Shown: positions 9,931 through 20,403, counted from the first letter of the stretch. The stretch is 64,000 nucleotides of DNA from [Limnothrix rosea] IAM M-220 (GCF_001904615.1 NZ_MRBY01000002.1:62001-126000), one strand, 5' to 3'. Notes: generated from the letters alone by a model not told the origin. Numbers and translations: made by a program.

Positions 9931-10687
9931 TAATATTAACTTTAGAATCCTATAGGTTTGTTGATTTTTGCTGATAACTACAGAAAACTTATCTTGCTTA
10001 TATTGTGCGTTTAAAGTCGTCAACAACACTTCGTTGCAACTTCAACTTAATTGCTATTTTAAGTCACAATAAAGCTCAATTTTTTCCTTGGGCAATAACA
10101 TCTAATCAACTTCACTGTAAGTCGCTGTGTGATACTGTTCGAGAGCTTCCCAGAGCAATCCGGATAAGATACAAATAATCTTCAGCACCTAGGTATTTAC
10201 ACGTAGGTACAGCAGTATGCAGTTTTACTTTAAGCAACTTTGTTGTTGTTTAAATAATCATGGTGAATGCCGCTACAAATCACTTGGGTAAAAAGTCTAT
10301 TAAAGAAAAGTCAAAAGAGAAGATTAGATGTCGATCTTTTTGATAAATAGTATTGTTTCTCTTGCCTTTATTTGGCGCTTTATAAAATTGTCTTTAGTGT
10401 TTTTTACACGACAAAACCGAACTTAGAGCCCGGGGAGTGACACTGCTAAGTAGACGAGGGTAAAAAAGCCGAGTTACGCAATCCGTGGAAAAAGGGTGTG
10501 ATGTCAATCCATATCATCTGACTCAGATTTGAGCTCGGTTTAATTAACCAAACTTACTTATAGGGGCAACCCCACAACTCAAAAAAAAGCTTAGTAGATA
10601 AAATATGGTTCCCGACCCTTGTCTGTACGAGTGAGAGGCCAGTGACTTAAGATCTAGGAAGCAAAAGTGAAATAATATTTTTTGACT
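9931..10687. other. Long intergenic region between pixG and a divergent gene
   Basis: About 750 bp without a convincing gene. It should hold the promoter of the pix set (left part, minus strand) and that of the UDG-like gene (right part). The only structure I can support is a long-range inverted repeat between about 10414 and 10541 (AAAACCGAACTTAG against GAGCTCGGTTT), enclosing roughly 100 nt of more G-rich sequence. That could be a small RNA or a relic repeat. No tRNA or IS ends were seen. Confidence 0.4.
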
Positions 10688-11365
10688 ATGGCAGATATTG
10701 CGTCACTGATTCATCAAATCCGTGTCGAAGCAGAGCGGGAAGAGTTTCCCATTGATATTCCGGTGTATAAAGCGGCAAAATTAGAACCGACTCAGCCGAT
10801 TTTGTACGGAGGGAATCTACAAAGTCAATTGTGCTTTTTCGGGCGGGATCTGGGTCGTGATGAGGTGCATGGACGCCAACCCTTATATGGTGCTGCGGGG
10901 ACATTGGTGCGTCAGGGTTTTTATTACGGTATGCATGGCAAAAAAATTCAAGATAAGCAGGAGCTAGCTAAGGTTTGTGAGCGGGTTTTGCTAACGAATA
11001 CAGTGCCCTACAAGCCACCGGGAAATAAGGCTTATTCTGTGGCGGTTAAAAAGCGATTTCGACCGTTTATCGAAAAGTTGTTGGTACTGCATTGGCAAGG
11101 GAATCAAATTATCACCTTGGGTACAGAGGCGTTTAAGTGGTTTGATCCCTACGGACGTCGGGGGGAGGTGAATGGCTTTTTTCGACAGGACGACCGCTTT
11201 GAAACTTCCCTTGAGGTGACGTTAAAGGCAATAGATGATCAAGGTCTCGAACATCAAAAGGTCGTAGCATTGTCTCCTCTGCCCCACCCTTCTCCATTGA
11301 ATCAGCGCTATTACGCAAAGTTTCCCCAAATGTTACAAAGGCGCCTTGGGGCGATCGCCTTTTAG
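10688..11365 (+). CDS. Uracil-DNA glycosylase-like superfamily protein
   Basis: Protein of 225 residues with a UDG-like fold signature. The first motif is around FFGRDLGRDEVHGRQPLYG, then a TNTVPYKPP segment, a LGTEAF strand and a closing LPHPSPLN motif, which corresponds to the HPSPL motif of UDG families. It may excise damaged bases, or be one of the cyanobacterial relatives of unknown substrate. The ATG at 10688 is chosen over an in-frame TTG at 10682; neither has a strong ribosome site. Transcribed away from the pix set. The stop codon lies inside a GC-rich hairpin that may terminate transcription. Confidence 0.7.
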   Translation: MADIASLIHQIRVEAEREEFPIDIPVYKAAKLEPTQPILYGGNLQSQLCFFGRDLGRDEVHGRQPLYGAAGTLVRQGFYYGMHGKKIQDKQELAKVCERVLLTNTVPYKPPGNKAYSVAVKKRFRPFIEKLLVLHWQGNQIITLGTEAFKWFDPYGRRGEVNGFFRQDDRFETSLEVTLKAIDDQGLEHQKVVALSPLPHPSPLNQRYYAKFPQMLQRRLGAIAF

Positions 11366-11377
11366 ATTTTTCTGGGC
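11338..11377 (+). terminator. Possible terminator overlapping the UDG-like stop codon
   Basis: AAAGGCG and CGCCTTTT can pair around a HIP1-containing loop and are followed by a T-rich stretch. The stem overlaps the last codons of the gene, so this is a weak call. Confidence 0.4.
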
Positions 11378-11454
11378 ATTGTTGGGGATGGAACAATTTT
11401 TTTATCACAGAGACTTTTATCATAGAGAACATAAGTCTTTAGGAGAGATCTGGC

Positions 11455-12054
11455 ATGATGGCTAAGTGGTTTACGGTGGGGGCGATCGCCGCACTTTTGG
11501 GTAGTGTTGGTCTGTGTCTAGGGGCTAATGCCTTACCCGGCGACATAAAGGATGATGTGGAAGCTTGGATTGAGGCGAACCCAAGTTTTCGTGAGAGCCA
11601 GATTAATAATTTGACAGTGACTCGCTTTAATACCGCTGCTCAGAAATTCACCTTTGAAGCATCCCTTTACTCGCCGACTTATATAGACGAAGAGCCCTAT
11701 GGCCTCGTGCGCAGCGAAGAAATTAGCTTTTTTGATGTCACTAACGGTGTCACCTTTGAACGTCTTGAAGAGGCACTACGGACTATTTATGGTGTCAATG
11801 TTTACCAAGACTATGCCGCCGCCCGGGAAGTTTATGCCTATCCGAGTATTAGCACGATAAACCGCTCTAAACGCACTAATCTCCTGACCCTGCGCGCCCA
11901 AACGGGCAGACTCTACGAAGGCGATCGCTTTGCCTATTGGATTGAAGTCATTAAAGTCGATCCAGACAACAGTGACTTTGCCAACCGCGGCAAGATCGTT
12001 GTTATGGAAAAATTTGATTTACCGGCTTTAGAAAATCAACTCAGTAGCCGTTAG
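11455..12054 (+). CDS. Secreted protein of unknown function
   Basis: Protein of 199 residues with a clear signal peptide (hydrophobic AIAALLGSVGLCLGANA, cleavage after about residue 26). A good ribosome site (AGGAGA) precedes the ATG pair at 11455/11458. The mature part is acidic, mixed alpha/beta in appearance, and has no cysteines or known catalytic motif that I recognise. It is probably periplasmic or thylakoid-lumenal. The stop overlaps the stop of the convergent CruP-like gene by 4 nt. Confidence 0.75.
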   Translation: MMAKWFTVGAIAALLGSVGLCLGANALPGDIKDDVEAWIEANPSFRESQINNLTVTRFNTAAQKFTFEASLYSPTYIDEEPYGLVRSEEISFFDVTNGVTFERLEEALRTIYGVNVYQDYAAAREVYAYPSISTINRSKRTNLLTLRAQTGRLYEGDRFAYWIEVIKVDPDNSDFANRGKIVVMEKFDLPALENQLSSR

Positions 12055-13586
12055 GTCGTTTCTGTCTCCCGCTCAAAATCATTGCCGGAACCGTATTTAA
12101 GAGCCTCTCGCCATCGCTTCATTTGAAAGTCTGTGGCGGGGGGCATCTTTTTGCTGAGATGGTAGCCAGAGCTATACAAACCGAGGGAAAGATAGTGGCG
12201 TAACCAGTCGGCTAATGCACCCACTCCTAGTTTTGGTAATAGGGGCAACACTGTTGGGAAGTTAACGCGTGGCAGAGTTTTCGCTAATCCTTGGAACTGC
12301 ACTACATCTTGCAAAAAGGGATAGAGCACATCGTCACCGAGATCGGCCATTACTGCAAAGACGGCATTCATTAAATCATTAATTTCGTCGGGATTGCACC
12401 GCTGTTTCACTCCGACGCTCATCGCTTTTTGGAAGAGCCATGTCACTGATAAATTTGGTTGGTAGGGTTGGAGCTGACGAAGGGAGCGGCGATCGCAGCA
12501 ATCTTGTTGCAGGACATCATTAAGACCTGCACTTAGACGTTTTAGGTGGCGTAACATCGAGCCAAACCCGCCAAAACTTACGGGTGATTGCGCGCCGCTA
12601 CTATCACCAATGGGCACGATACGATCCCAGGGATAACGCACGGGACTCTGGCGATAGCTGGGAAAAAAGCCAAATAAAAACCGTTGAAAATCAAGGGCTG
12701 TTAATTCGGTTTGCTGATATTCTGGCAACAGCTTGAGATATTCGTCTAGTAAAAATTCGAGACTAAAGCGATCGGGATGGGCATCGAGATAGGTAAACAG
12801 ATAGGTGGTGCGTCCATCTTTTGCGGGAAATGCTTCCCAGAAATATTGGCATTGGTTACGGATGGGTGTGAAGGAATAAATGAGATCGCCTGTTTTATTG
12901 TGCTCAAAGCCCTTGGCACAACTGCCCACCACTAGGCAAATACCGTCGGGCTTTCGGCCTTGGCGTGCTTGCTGGGCAATGGGAGAAAAGTGTCCCATAC
13001 CGTCGAGAATGAGACGCGTTCTGAGGGTGAGTTTGTCGGTTTTGGCGATCGCCCCACCGTCACATACCTCTATTTCTGTACAGGCATTATGTTCAAACAC
13101 TTTGCCGCCCCAAGTTAAAAACTTTTCCTTGAGCTTGGCTAACAACGCTTTGGGACTGACACCAATATTGAGGATATTCTCCACCCACAGCGGCTCACCC
13201 TTGAGAAACTGTACCCGCGCCGGATTATATTCTGTGAAAATCACTTCCTGTAATTCAGTGGGTGTCAATAATTCCAGTTCTGTTAGTGTATTTAGCTCAG
13301 AGCGAGAAATATTCCATTCCTGATCCCGCCCCTGCAAAATACCTTTTTCTAGCAGCACAACCTGCCAACCTTGGCGTTGGAGCGCCGCGGCTAACATGAT
13401 GCCGAGAGTTCCACCACAGACCACTACGTCGCAGTCATAACCCTGACAGTTGTCTTGGCTCGTTCGGACAATCGTTGGGCATGGAATTTGTCCCTGTCGC
13501 CACTGAGTCCAACGTTGATCCGCAAATTGTAGACCCTTTAGGGGTTCTCCCTTGACCTGAGTGAGAATCTTTTGAACCTGTCCCAC
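12051..13586 (-). CDS. cruP: FAD-dependent oxidoreductase, CruP-like lycopene cyclase relative
   Basis: Flavoprotein of 511 residues. The N-terminal dinucleotide fold is at about residues 53-80 (DVVVCGGTLGIMLAAALQ), followed by EKG and the GRDQEWNISR motif typical of CruA/CruP proteins, and a second conserved patch IVPIGDSSGAQSPVSFGGFG. CruA is a lycopene cyclase; CruP is its paralogue found across oxygenic phototrophs and proposed to limit carotenoid-linked oxidative stress. The length is closer to CruP than to the longer CruA, which is why I chose CruP. No carotenoid gene is adjacent. The family is confident; the subfamily is moderate. Confidence 0.75.
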   Translation of the reverse strand: MGQVQKILTQVKGEPLKGLQFADQRWTQWRQGQIPCPTIVRTSQDNCQGYDCDVVVCGGTLGIMLAAALQRQGWQVVLLEKGILQGRDQEWNISRSELNTLTELELLTPTELQEVIFTEYNPARVQFLKGEPLWVENILNIGVSPKALLAKLKEKFLTWGGKVFEHNACTEIEVCDGGAIAKTDKLTLRTRLILDGMGHFSPIAQQARQGRKPDGICLVVGSCAKGFEHNKTGDLIYSFTPIRNQCQYFWEAFPAKDGRTTYLFTYLDAHPDRFSLEFLLDEYLKLLPEYQQTELTALDFQRFLFGFFPSYRQSPVRYPWDRIVPIGDSSGAQSPVSFGGFGSMLRHLKRLSAGLNDVLQQDCCDRRSLRQLQPYQPNLSVTWLFQKAMSVGVKQRCNPDEINDLMNAVFAVMADLGDDVLYPFLQDVVQFQGLAKTLPRVNFPTVLPLLPKLGVGALADWLRHYLSLGLYSSGYHLSKKMPPATDFQMKRWREALKYGSGNDFERETETT

Positions 13587-13810
13587 GGCGATCGCCTCCA
13601 GTTGACTCTCATTTTTCTAACTTGGTTTTATCATTTTTTTGGAATTTACTGGCTATAAATACTTAAAAACCAGTCAAAAGTAAGGATTATCTTGACTTAA
13701 CAAAACGCAATCAATAGAATCAGCGTAACTTAAGTCACTTGTCCAAGCTTGGGCAATGTCTTCCTCAATTTTAAGAAACATTTATCAATTATTCCCCAAG
13801 GAGCTTGCTG

Positions 13811-14242
13811 ATGCTGAAAAGATTTTTTGGAAATTCCCAAAAGAAATTTGCCATGGAGTTACCCGACTCCCCCGAACAGGAATCCAATGCGGTTTTTGCG
13901 CCCCCTGTTGTCGAGACAAAAGAAGCCAATGATGGCAGTACGCCAGCGGCTGACGAAAAGGTGAATGCCTCCACTGCAGCAGCTAGCGAAGCCCCAACAC
14001 CCAAAGCTCCAACGCCGGCTCCTACCACCAGCAACTATGTTGTTGATCCCCGTGAGTTTATTATTGCGGCAGTGAAAGAGACTTCTGCGGAAACGAAAGC
14101 TGAGGTAGAAAAAACATCTTCTGGCGCTTCTTTTGCTGAGACCTTTCTCCTGACGACTGGTAACAAGAGCGATCGCCGTCGTCCCGGTCTAAGCATGGAT
14201 CCTTTCATGGGACTGGCTAAAACCATGGGTTCTAAACTTTAG
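13811..14242 (+). CDS. Small Ala/Pro/Glu-rich protein of unknown function
   Basis: Protein of 143 residues starting at the ATG 13811, seven bases after an AAGGAG ribosome site; the frame also allows a TTG at 13805. The first ten residues are basic and hydrophobic (MLKRFFGNSQ). The middle is low-complexity (Ala, Pro, Thr, Glu) and the C-terminal 60 residues (DPREFIIAAVKE onward) look ordered and end in MGLAKTMGSKL. It has no enzymatic motif. A strong terminator follows. Function unknown. Confidence 0.65.
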   Translation: MLKRFFGNSQKKFAMELPDSPEQESNAVFAPPVVETKEANDGSTPAADEKVNASTAAASEAPTPKAPTPAPTTSNYVVDPREFIIAAVKETSAETKAEVEKTSSGASFAETFLLTTGNKSDRRRPGLSMDPFMGLAKTMGSKL

Positions 14243-14543
14243 GTTCTAAACTTTAATCTAATAAATATTAGTAAATTAAATATTGGTTATGTACCGGGAG
14301 GCGATCGCCTCCTTTTTTTATGACTATTTTTCTGGCCACAATGTACATTTCCCCGATTTAGTCACTTACTAGCGACGATCAGAACAGTTTGACAAACTCC
14401 CCCTCCATGGCGATGACAAAATACCGTCCCTTAGCATTAGCCTTAACATTCATCACAATTCGCATAATTAAACATCGACAAACACCAAATTTGCCGAAAC
14501 ATCTATCTATAATGAGTCCAAACCACCGTGTACTGCCCCGTTT
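14243..14543. other. Intergenic region upstream of tamB-like gene
   Basis: About 300 bp holding the terminator at 14297-14319 and then unstructured sequence leading to the tamB-like start. A promoter for the long gene is expected here, but I see no convincing motif. Confidence 0.5.
14297..14319 (+). terminator. Rho-independent terminator built on a HIP1 palindrome
   Basis: A perfect 16-bp palindrome, GGAGGCGATCGCCTCC, is followed directly by seven T. It follows the small acidic protein gene. The stem centre is a HIP1 octamer. Confidence 0.8.
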
Positions 14544-17500
14544 ATGAACCCCAACGAGCCAGACCCTTCATCGCTCCCGGAAGAGAAACCCCAAACAAAA
14601 AAAAAGAACCGCCTCATAATCGGGCTCCTTATCGGTGCGCTCATTTCCATAGGCGGTGGCTTAGGCTATGCCCGTTATTTCATTTTTAAGCGGCTTTCCC
14701 CCACCGTCGAAAAACAATTATCAAAAACCATTAACCGCCCCGTCCAACTCGGCGAAGTTAAGTCCTTTTCCTTAGGTGGTGTTCGACTAGGCTATTCTGC
14801 CCTACCCGCAACATCAGAATCCACCGATGAAGTTTTAATTGAAAGTGTCATTGTCAACTTCGATCTTTGGTCACTGATTACCCAACAACAGCTCAACTTA
14901 GATCTCACCCTCCTCAGACCACAAATTTACCTAGAGCAAGATATTGATAATGTTTGGCTAGCACTGGATATCGAAGAATCAGACGACGATGAAGAAGGCG
15001 GTTTAGAAGTTGATATTGGCAATATTTATCTCAAAAATGCCGCCTTGACCGTCCGCTCTCGGATGGAGTCGGGAACCCTAAAAACCCCCATCAAAATTGC
15101 AGTTCCCTACGGCGAAGCTGAATTAATCGAAGGCGACACAGTCATTGACTTTGACCTAGAAGGGGAGTTAGAGCGTGGCGGCATACTCGGCGTTTCCGGA
15201 CTAGCTGATTTGAGTGACACCTCTTTTTCCCTAGATTTACGGGCGAAAAAATTACAAATTTCAACCGTTACAGATTTGCTGCCGCTACCTTTTACCCTAT
15301 CTGAAGGGTTAGTGGACGGCCAACTGGCTATGAATTTAGCGCCGGGCGGTGAACTGACCGATTGGCAGGGGGAAGTCGTCACAGAAGGTGTGACTTTGAT
15401 TTTGCCTCAGCTGGTCAAGCCTATTAAAAATATGGATAGTGTGATCGCCTTTGAAGAGCAGCGGTTAGATTTTTCAGATCTTTCAGGCAGTCTTGGGGAA
15501 GTTGACTTAGCTGGAGAAATGGCGCTGGATTTGAGTGGTTCTATGGAAGGGAACTTGATTAGTCAGCCTGTTACTATTGGTGGTCTAATGCGTACTTTTG
15601 ATTTGGCTGAACCAGAGTTTGTGGTTGATGGTCAGCTCCGCGCTTTGGTTTCGATTACGGGAGCCTTGGAAAATCCTCAATTTTTCATTGATGCGGTCAA
15701 TTACGATACTTTAACGTTTGATCGTGTTACCTTTGGTCAGTTTCAGGGCACATTGACGGTTATTGGTAGTCAATTTTTTGTTGAAAATTTTGTGGCGACT
15801 CCGACCCTTGGGGGTCAGTTTCAGGGGCAGGGTCTCATTCAACTGCCGACGGTGGATCTTCCTGAGGGTGACATTCTAATCTCGGCAACGGGTACGCGGT
15901 TACCAACTAATGCTTTGGCGCAACTTTATGAGATTCCTACGCCGGTGCCTTTGGGTGTTGGTATGGGAGAATTTATTTTTGAATCGACTGTTGATAGGGT
16001 GGACGAGTTTGTGGTGTCGGGACGTGCTGTTGTTCCAGTCGCGGGAGGCTTGGTCACGGCGACGGATTTAAATGTGACGAAGGATCGGTGGCAAACGCCG
16101 GCGATCGCCCGTGGTTTGAGGTTATCGGGACTCTATACGCAGCCGCTACCGCCTTTTGTTCAAAATAGTCTTGTTAATGGTGAGTTTGAGGCGACGGGTT
16201 CCCTTGTGGCGAATGTCGGCGATCCGCTTCAGGTTACGGGTGAAGCGCGCACTAATCTTGCGGGTGGCACGGCCACGGCGAATAATTTGACGGTGAATGA
16301 CGGTGTGTGGCGCTCAAATATTCGTTTGGCCGGCTTGGAACTCAATCGTTTAGCGCCGGATTTGCCTCCGGTAAATGCGACGTATCAAGGGGAATTTGTG
16401 GCGACGGGAACCCTCGATAATCCCAGTGCTGATGCTATTGATGCTGCTGGTGTGGGTCGGTTGACCATTGCTGATGGCGGGGTGATTCGGACAGAGAATG
16501 TGGCGATCGCCAAGGGTGAGTGGTACAGCCGCGCGGAGGTAGATAATGTTAATTTGGTGAATTTTTCGCCCCAACTGGGCAACTATGTCACGACTGTGCC
16601 CACGAATGGCTCCTTTGAGGTGCGTGGTGTTCTCGATAATATTGCCCTCGATGCAGTGCTGGCTCAAGGTTCGGCGATCGCCCAACTGGCAGGCGGTGTG
16701 GTGAATGCAGGCACTATTACGCTCCGGGGGGGTCAAGTGACCAGTCAAATGACCGCCATGGGGGTGGCGCTTTATCCCTTTTCTGAACAGCTTAGTGGCG
16801 TTGCGTCGGGGACTTTTGATGTGGTTGCTGATGCGATGAATCCTGACCTTAGCCGCCTTCAGGCTCAAGGGAACGTTCGTTTCAGTCAAGGATTGTCTTT
16901 GATTAGTTCTCCCCTCACCAGTGAATTTGCTTGGACAGGTTCGCAACTGCAAATTCAGGAGGCGATCGCCGCCGGATTTTATGCCAATGGCCTAGTGGAC
17001 ATCGACACTAACCGCCTCAGTACTGACCCCCTCGCCGCTATCCAAAACTTAGCCCTCAATCTTGATATCGAAAATCTTGACCTTGCCACTTTACCCCTGC
17101 CGCCAACGGCTCAATCCTTAGATCTAACCGGACAGACGAGTTTTGAAGGCACAGTCCAAGGTGCACCCCGCCAGCCCACAGTGAATGGCAATATTTTCCT
17201 CAATAATGTCGCAGTCGGGAGCCTCGATTTTGAAAATCAGCTCAGGGGCTCCATTCAAACCCGCGGCGATCGCCGTCTTATGATTGCCGTCGAAGGGGAG
17301 CGCGATCGCCTCCTTGCCCGACTCAATCCCAACCTCCGTCCCGAACAAGCCTATCTACAAGTCGCCGACACCAGCCTCGACCTCGCCGTGCAATACGGTG
17401 CAAATAACCTAGACCCCAAACAACTCCGACTCCAAAGCGAAAATTTCCCCGTTGCCCTCGCCCAGGCGATCGCCAAAGATCAACCCCAAATACAACAACT

Positions 17501-20357
17501 CGATTTCCCCATTGCCACCATTCAAATGGGCGGTCGCCTCTCAACCCAACTCACCGCCGATCTCCAAAACCTATCAGCCTCTGGGCGTTTAAATATTACC
17601 AATCCAGCTCTCGGCACTGTCAGAGGTGATCAGCTCAATGGCGACTTTTACTACGGCAACAATCAATTCATGGCGCGGGATATGCAGTGGCAAAACAATG
17701 GCAGCATTTATGCCGTTAATACCACCATTAATCTTCCCACCGGCGATCGCCCCCAACCCACCATTGCCCTCACCGGACAAATTGAACAAGGCCGCATTGA
17801 AGATATCCTCGTCGCCATGCAGCTCTTCAACTTCACCGACTTTCAAAACCTCGGTCAGCTTTCCATTACCGATTACTTTGGCCGCTCCAGCATCTTTGAT
17901 AACAGCAAAGACCTCTACGAAACAGCAACCCAAACAGACCCCACAGACATTTCCCAAGACGTTGCCCTCCTCGAAGTACCTGCCAACCCCGATTTACTAG
18001 AAATCACAAATGACGTACGACTAACCCTGAGCTGTCGCGAATTAATCGAACACCATCAAACCACAACCTCTGAAGCCCTATTTAGCATCAATAGCCAAAA
18101 CCTACCCTTTGCTGAACGCATTGCCCTTGTCAATTGTATCAACGCCCAACTAGCCTTAAACGACGAAGAAGCCGCAGAATCAATATTGCCCGCCCAACTT
18201 GCCGATTTAAGCGGTGCAGTTAACGGCGAAATCACGATGAATCTAGATAGCGAAGCCAATCTAGAAGCCGAGTTTGACTTCCGGGGCGGTTACCAAGAAA
18301 TTGACGAACTAGGAGAAACACGCCTTATCGGCCAACCTTGGCAATGGGGAGAAATTGAGATTCCCTACGTTGTGGCCCGTGGTGTTTTACGTAACAACGT
18401 CCTCACCCTCAGACCAGTAAACATCCAACTGCCCAATGGACAGGTCATTTTCATTGGTAGCTTCGGTGGTGAAACCCAAACAGGCCAGTTACGCCTCAAT
18501 GAAATTCCGGTCGCCTTCGTCAAAAAATTCATCGATTTACCAGAGGCGATCGCCCTACAAGGCTCTATCAACGCCAACGCCAACCTTGCCGGGACTCCCC
18601 AAGATCCCTCAGCAAGAGGTGACATGAGCATGACCAATGTGCGCATTAATGACGCAGAAATAAATGCCGTCACAGGGAACTTCACCTACGAAGACGCTCG
18701 CCTTGACTTTGCAGTTGATGGAGAACTAGTGACCGATGCTGAACCTCTCACCATAGTTGGCAGTATCCCCTACCAATTGCCGAACGCAGAAATTGCACCC
18801 ACTAGCAATGATTTAAATCTCAAATTTCAGCTAGAAGATGAAGGATTCATTTTGCTCAATATTTTGTCGCGGGGACAATTAGCCTGGCTAGATGGCGAAG
18901 GTCAAATGGATCTAGAAATTGATGGCACCTTTAATCCAGATACAGGTCGCCCCACAAATTTAATCGCCAATGGTCAGGTGGCGATCCAGACAGCAAAGAT
19001 CCAAGCAAAAACCCTACCAGATGCACCCCTGACAAATGTCAAGGCCGACATCGACTTTGACTTCGACGACTTTACTGTCCAAGAACTAACAGGAGACTTT
19101 AGCGGTGGCAACGTGCAAGTCAAAGGTAGTTTGCCGATCGCCAAAGCCATAGCCAACAACGAAAAACCCCTTAGCGTCGAACTAAAAGACCTAAATTTTG
19201 AACTACCCAATCTCTACAAAGGCGGCGTTAACGGCAATTTAAGCATTGTCGGGACAGCCCTAGAGCCGATTATTAGCGGTGAAATTAACCTCAGCGAAGG
19301 ACGAATATCCCTCGTCGGCGATCAGCAACAGCAGCAAGCCGAACAAAATACACTCGAAGCAGAAACCTCAACTCCCGACACTCAATCAACAATAGAAGCC
19401 GTCGATACCAGACAAACCAAGCAAACTTCACCATCAAATATACCCACTTCAAACCTTGACCTGAGCGCCATTACAGAATTTCAAGATCTCAAAATCAACC
19501 TAGGCCGTAATATTCAGATTACCCGTAGTCCCATTCTCAACTTCTTGGCGACTGGAGAAATGCTCTATAACGGCACACTCATTGCTCCAAAACCCAGCGG
19601 TGTAATCACCCTAGAACGAGGGCAAGTAAACCTATTTACTACCCAGTTCCGCCTCGACAAAGGCTATGACAACACCGCCACCTTCATTCCTAGCCTTGGC
19701 CTCGACCCTTACCTAGACGTTGTCCTACAGGCCTCCCTCATTGAAACCCCCCAGTCTTCTATCATCAACACCGATCCCTTATCCGCTGAAATCCAAGACA
19801 ATAGCGTCTTTAGCGCCACACAAATTGGTACCATCGAAACAATACGAGTTAGAGCCGCCGTTCAAGGTCAAGCCAGCGAGCTAAACCAAGACAACCAAAG
19901 CCAAGCTAGTGCCCTCAATCAAGTTCTAGAACTCAGCAGCAGCCCCCCCCGTAGTGAAACAGAACTTGTCGCTCTACTCGGCGGTACATTTTTCGATAGT
20001 TTCACCTCAGAGGGATCCAACAGCGGCCTCGCCCTAGCAAACCTTGCGGGTTCTGCTTTACTCAACTCTATTCAAGACACTATTGGTAATGCATTGGGTC
20101 TCAGCGAATTTCGTCTTTTCCCCACAGTGATTACCGACGACGATGAAGGCGATCGCAACTCAACCCTCGGCCTTGGCGCAGAAATTGGCGTTGACATTAG
20201 CTCCAACTTCTCCCTATCCGTCCTCCAAATCCTCAATAGCGACGAAGCAACCCAGTTTGGTTTGCGCTACCGAGTCAACGATCAAATTTTTCTGCGAGGC
20301 TCAACAAACCTAAACGACGATAGTCGTATAACAGTGGAATACGACCTGAAATTTTAG
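14544..20357 (+). CDS. tamB: TamB-like translocation/assembly module protein
   Basis: Very long protein (1937 residues). A short basic N-terminus is followed by one transmembrane anchor (about residues 24-46, IIGLLIGALISIGGG), then a huge repetitive beta-rich region. The C-terminal TamB (DUF490) domain ends in VNDQIFLRGSTNLNDDSRITVEYDLKF, a typical beta-strand finish. Members of this AsmA/TamB/YhdP class span the periplasm and help outer-membrane protein assembly or lipid transport; the plant homologue is TIC236. The ATG at 14544 is the only good start. It reads toward ftsH, 138 nt away. Codon style changes within the gene (G/T-rich codons about 15300-16950, C/A-rich elsewhere). Confidence 0.88.
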   Translation: MNPNEPDPSSLPEEKPQTKKKNRLIIGLLIGALISIGGGLGYARYFIFKRLSPTVEKQLSKTINRPVQLGEVKSFSLGGVRLGYSALPATSESTDEVLIESVIVNFDLWSLITQQQLNLDLTLLRPQIYLEQDIDNVWLALDIEESDDDEEGGLEVDIGNIYLKNAALTVRSRMESGTLKTPIKIAVPYGEAELIEGDTVIDFDLEGELERGGILGVSGLADLSDTSFSLDLRAKKLQISTVTDLLPLPFTLSEGLVDGQLAMNLAPGGELTDWQGEVVTEGVTLILPQLVKPIKNMDSVIAFEEQRLDFSDLSGSLGEVDLAGEMALDLSGSMEGNLISQPVTIGGLMRTFDLAEPEFVVDGQLRALVSITGALENPQFFIDAVNYDTLTFDRVTFGQFQGTLTVIGSQFFVENFVATPTLGGQFQGQGLIQLPTVDLPEGDILISATGTRLPTNALAQLYEIPTPVPLGVGMGEFIFESTVDRVDEFVVSGRAVVPVAGGLVTATDLNVTKDRWQTPAIARGLRLSGLYTQPLPPFVQNSLVNGEFEATGSLVANVGDPLQVTGEARTNLAGGTATANNLTVNDGVWRSNIRLAGLELNRLAPDLPPVNATYQGEFVATGTLDNPSADAIDAAGVGRLTIADGGVIRTENVAIAKGEWYSRAEVDNVNLVNFSPQLGNYVTTVPTNGSFEVRGVLDNIALDAVLAQGSAIAQLAGGVVNAGTITLRGGQVTSQMTAMGVALYPFSEQLSGVASGTFDVVADAMNPDLSRLQAQGNVRFSQGLSLISSPLTSEFAWTGSQLQIQEAIAAGFYANGLVDIDTNRLSTDPLAAIQNLALNLDIENLDLATLPLPPTAQSLDLTGQTSFEGTVQGAPRQPTVNGNIFLNNVAVGSLDFENQLRGSIQTRGDRRLMIAVEGERDRLLARLNPNLRPEQAYLQVADTSLDLAVQYGANNLDPKQLRLQSENFPVALAQAIAKDQPQIQQLDFPIATIQMGGRLSTQLTADLQNLSASGRLNITNPALGTVRGDQLNGDFYYGNNQFMARDMQWQNNGSIYAVNTTINLPTGDRPQPTIALTGQIEQGRIEDILVAMQLFNFTDFQNLGQLSITDYFGRSSIFDNSKDLYETATQTDPTDISQDVALLEVPANPDLLEITNDVRLTLSCRELIEHHQTTTSEALFSINSQNLPFAERIALVNCINAQLALNDEEAAESILPAQLADLSGAVNGEITMNLDSEANLEAEFDFRGGYQEIDELGETRLIGQPWQWGEIEIPYVVARGVLRNNVLTLRPVNIQLPNGQVIFIGSFGGETQTGQLRLNEIPVAFVKKFIDLPEAIALQGSINANANLAGTPQDPSARGDMSMTNVRINDAEINAVTGNFTYEDARLDFAVDGELVTDAEPLTIVGSIPYQLPNAEIAPTSNDLNLKFQLEDEGFILLNILSRGQLAWLDGEGQMDLEIDGTFNPDTGRPTNLIANGQVAIQTAKIQAKTLPDAPLTNVKADIDFDFDDFTVQELTGDFSGGNVQVKGSLPIAKAIANNEKPLSVELKDLNFELPNLYKGGVNGNLSIVGTALEPIISGEINLSEGRISLVGDQQQQQAEQNTLEAETSTPDTQSTIEAVDTRQTKQTSPSNIPTSNLDLSAITEFQDLKINLGRNIQITRSPILNFLATGEMLYNGTLIAPKPSGVITLERGQVNLFTTQFRLDKGYDNTATFIPSLGLDPYLDVVLQASLIETPQSSIINTDPLSAEIQDNSVFSATQIGTIETIRVRAAVQGQASELNQDNQSQASALNQVLELSSSPPRSETELVALLGGTFFDSFTSEGSNSGLALANLAGSALLNSIQDTIGNALGLSEFRLFPTVITDDDEGDRNSTLGLGAEIGVDISSNFSLSVLQILNSDEATQFGLRYRVNDQIFLRGSTNLNDDSRITVEYDLKF

Positions 20358-20403
20358 GCATAGAATAAGAAAAATGAACAATCTTTCCTGAGAAACGTTA
20401 ACA

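Noticed and set aside
16350-16952. 200-residue minus-strand ORF
   Set aside because: Antisense to the TamB-like gene; no domain.
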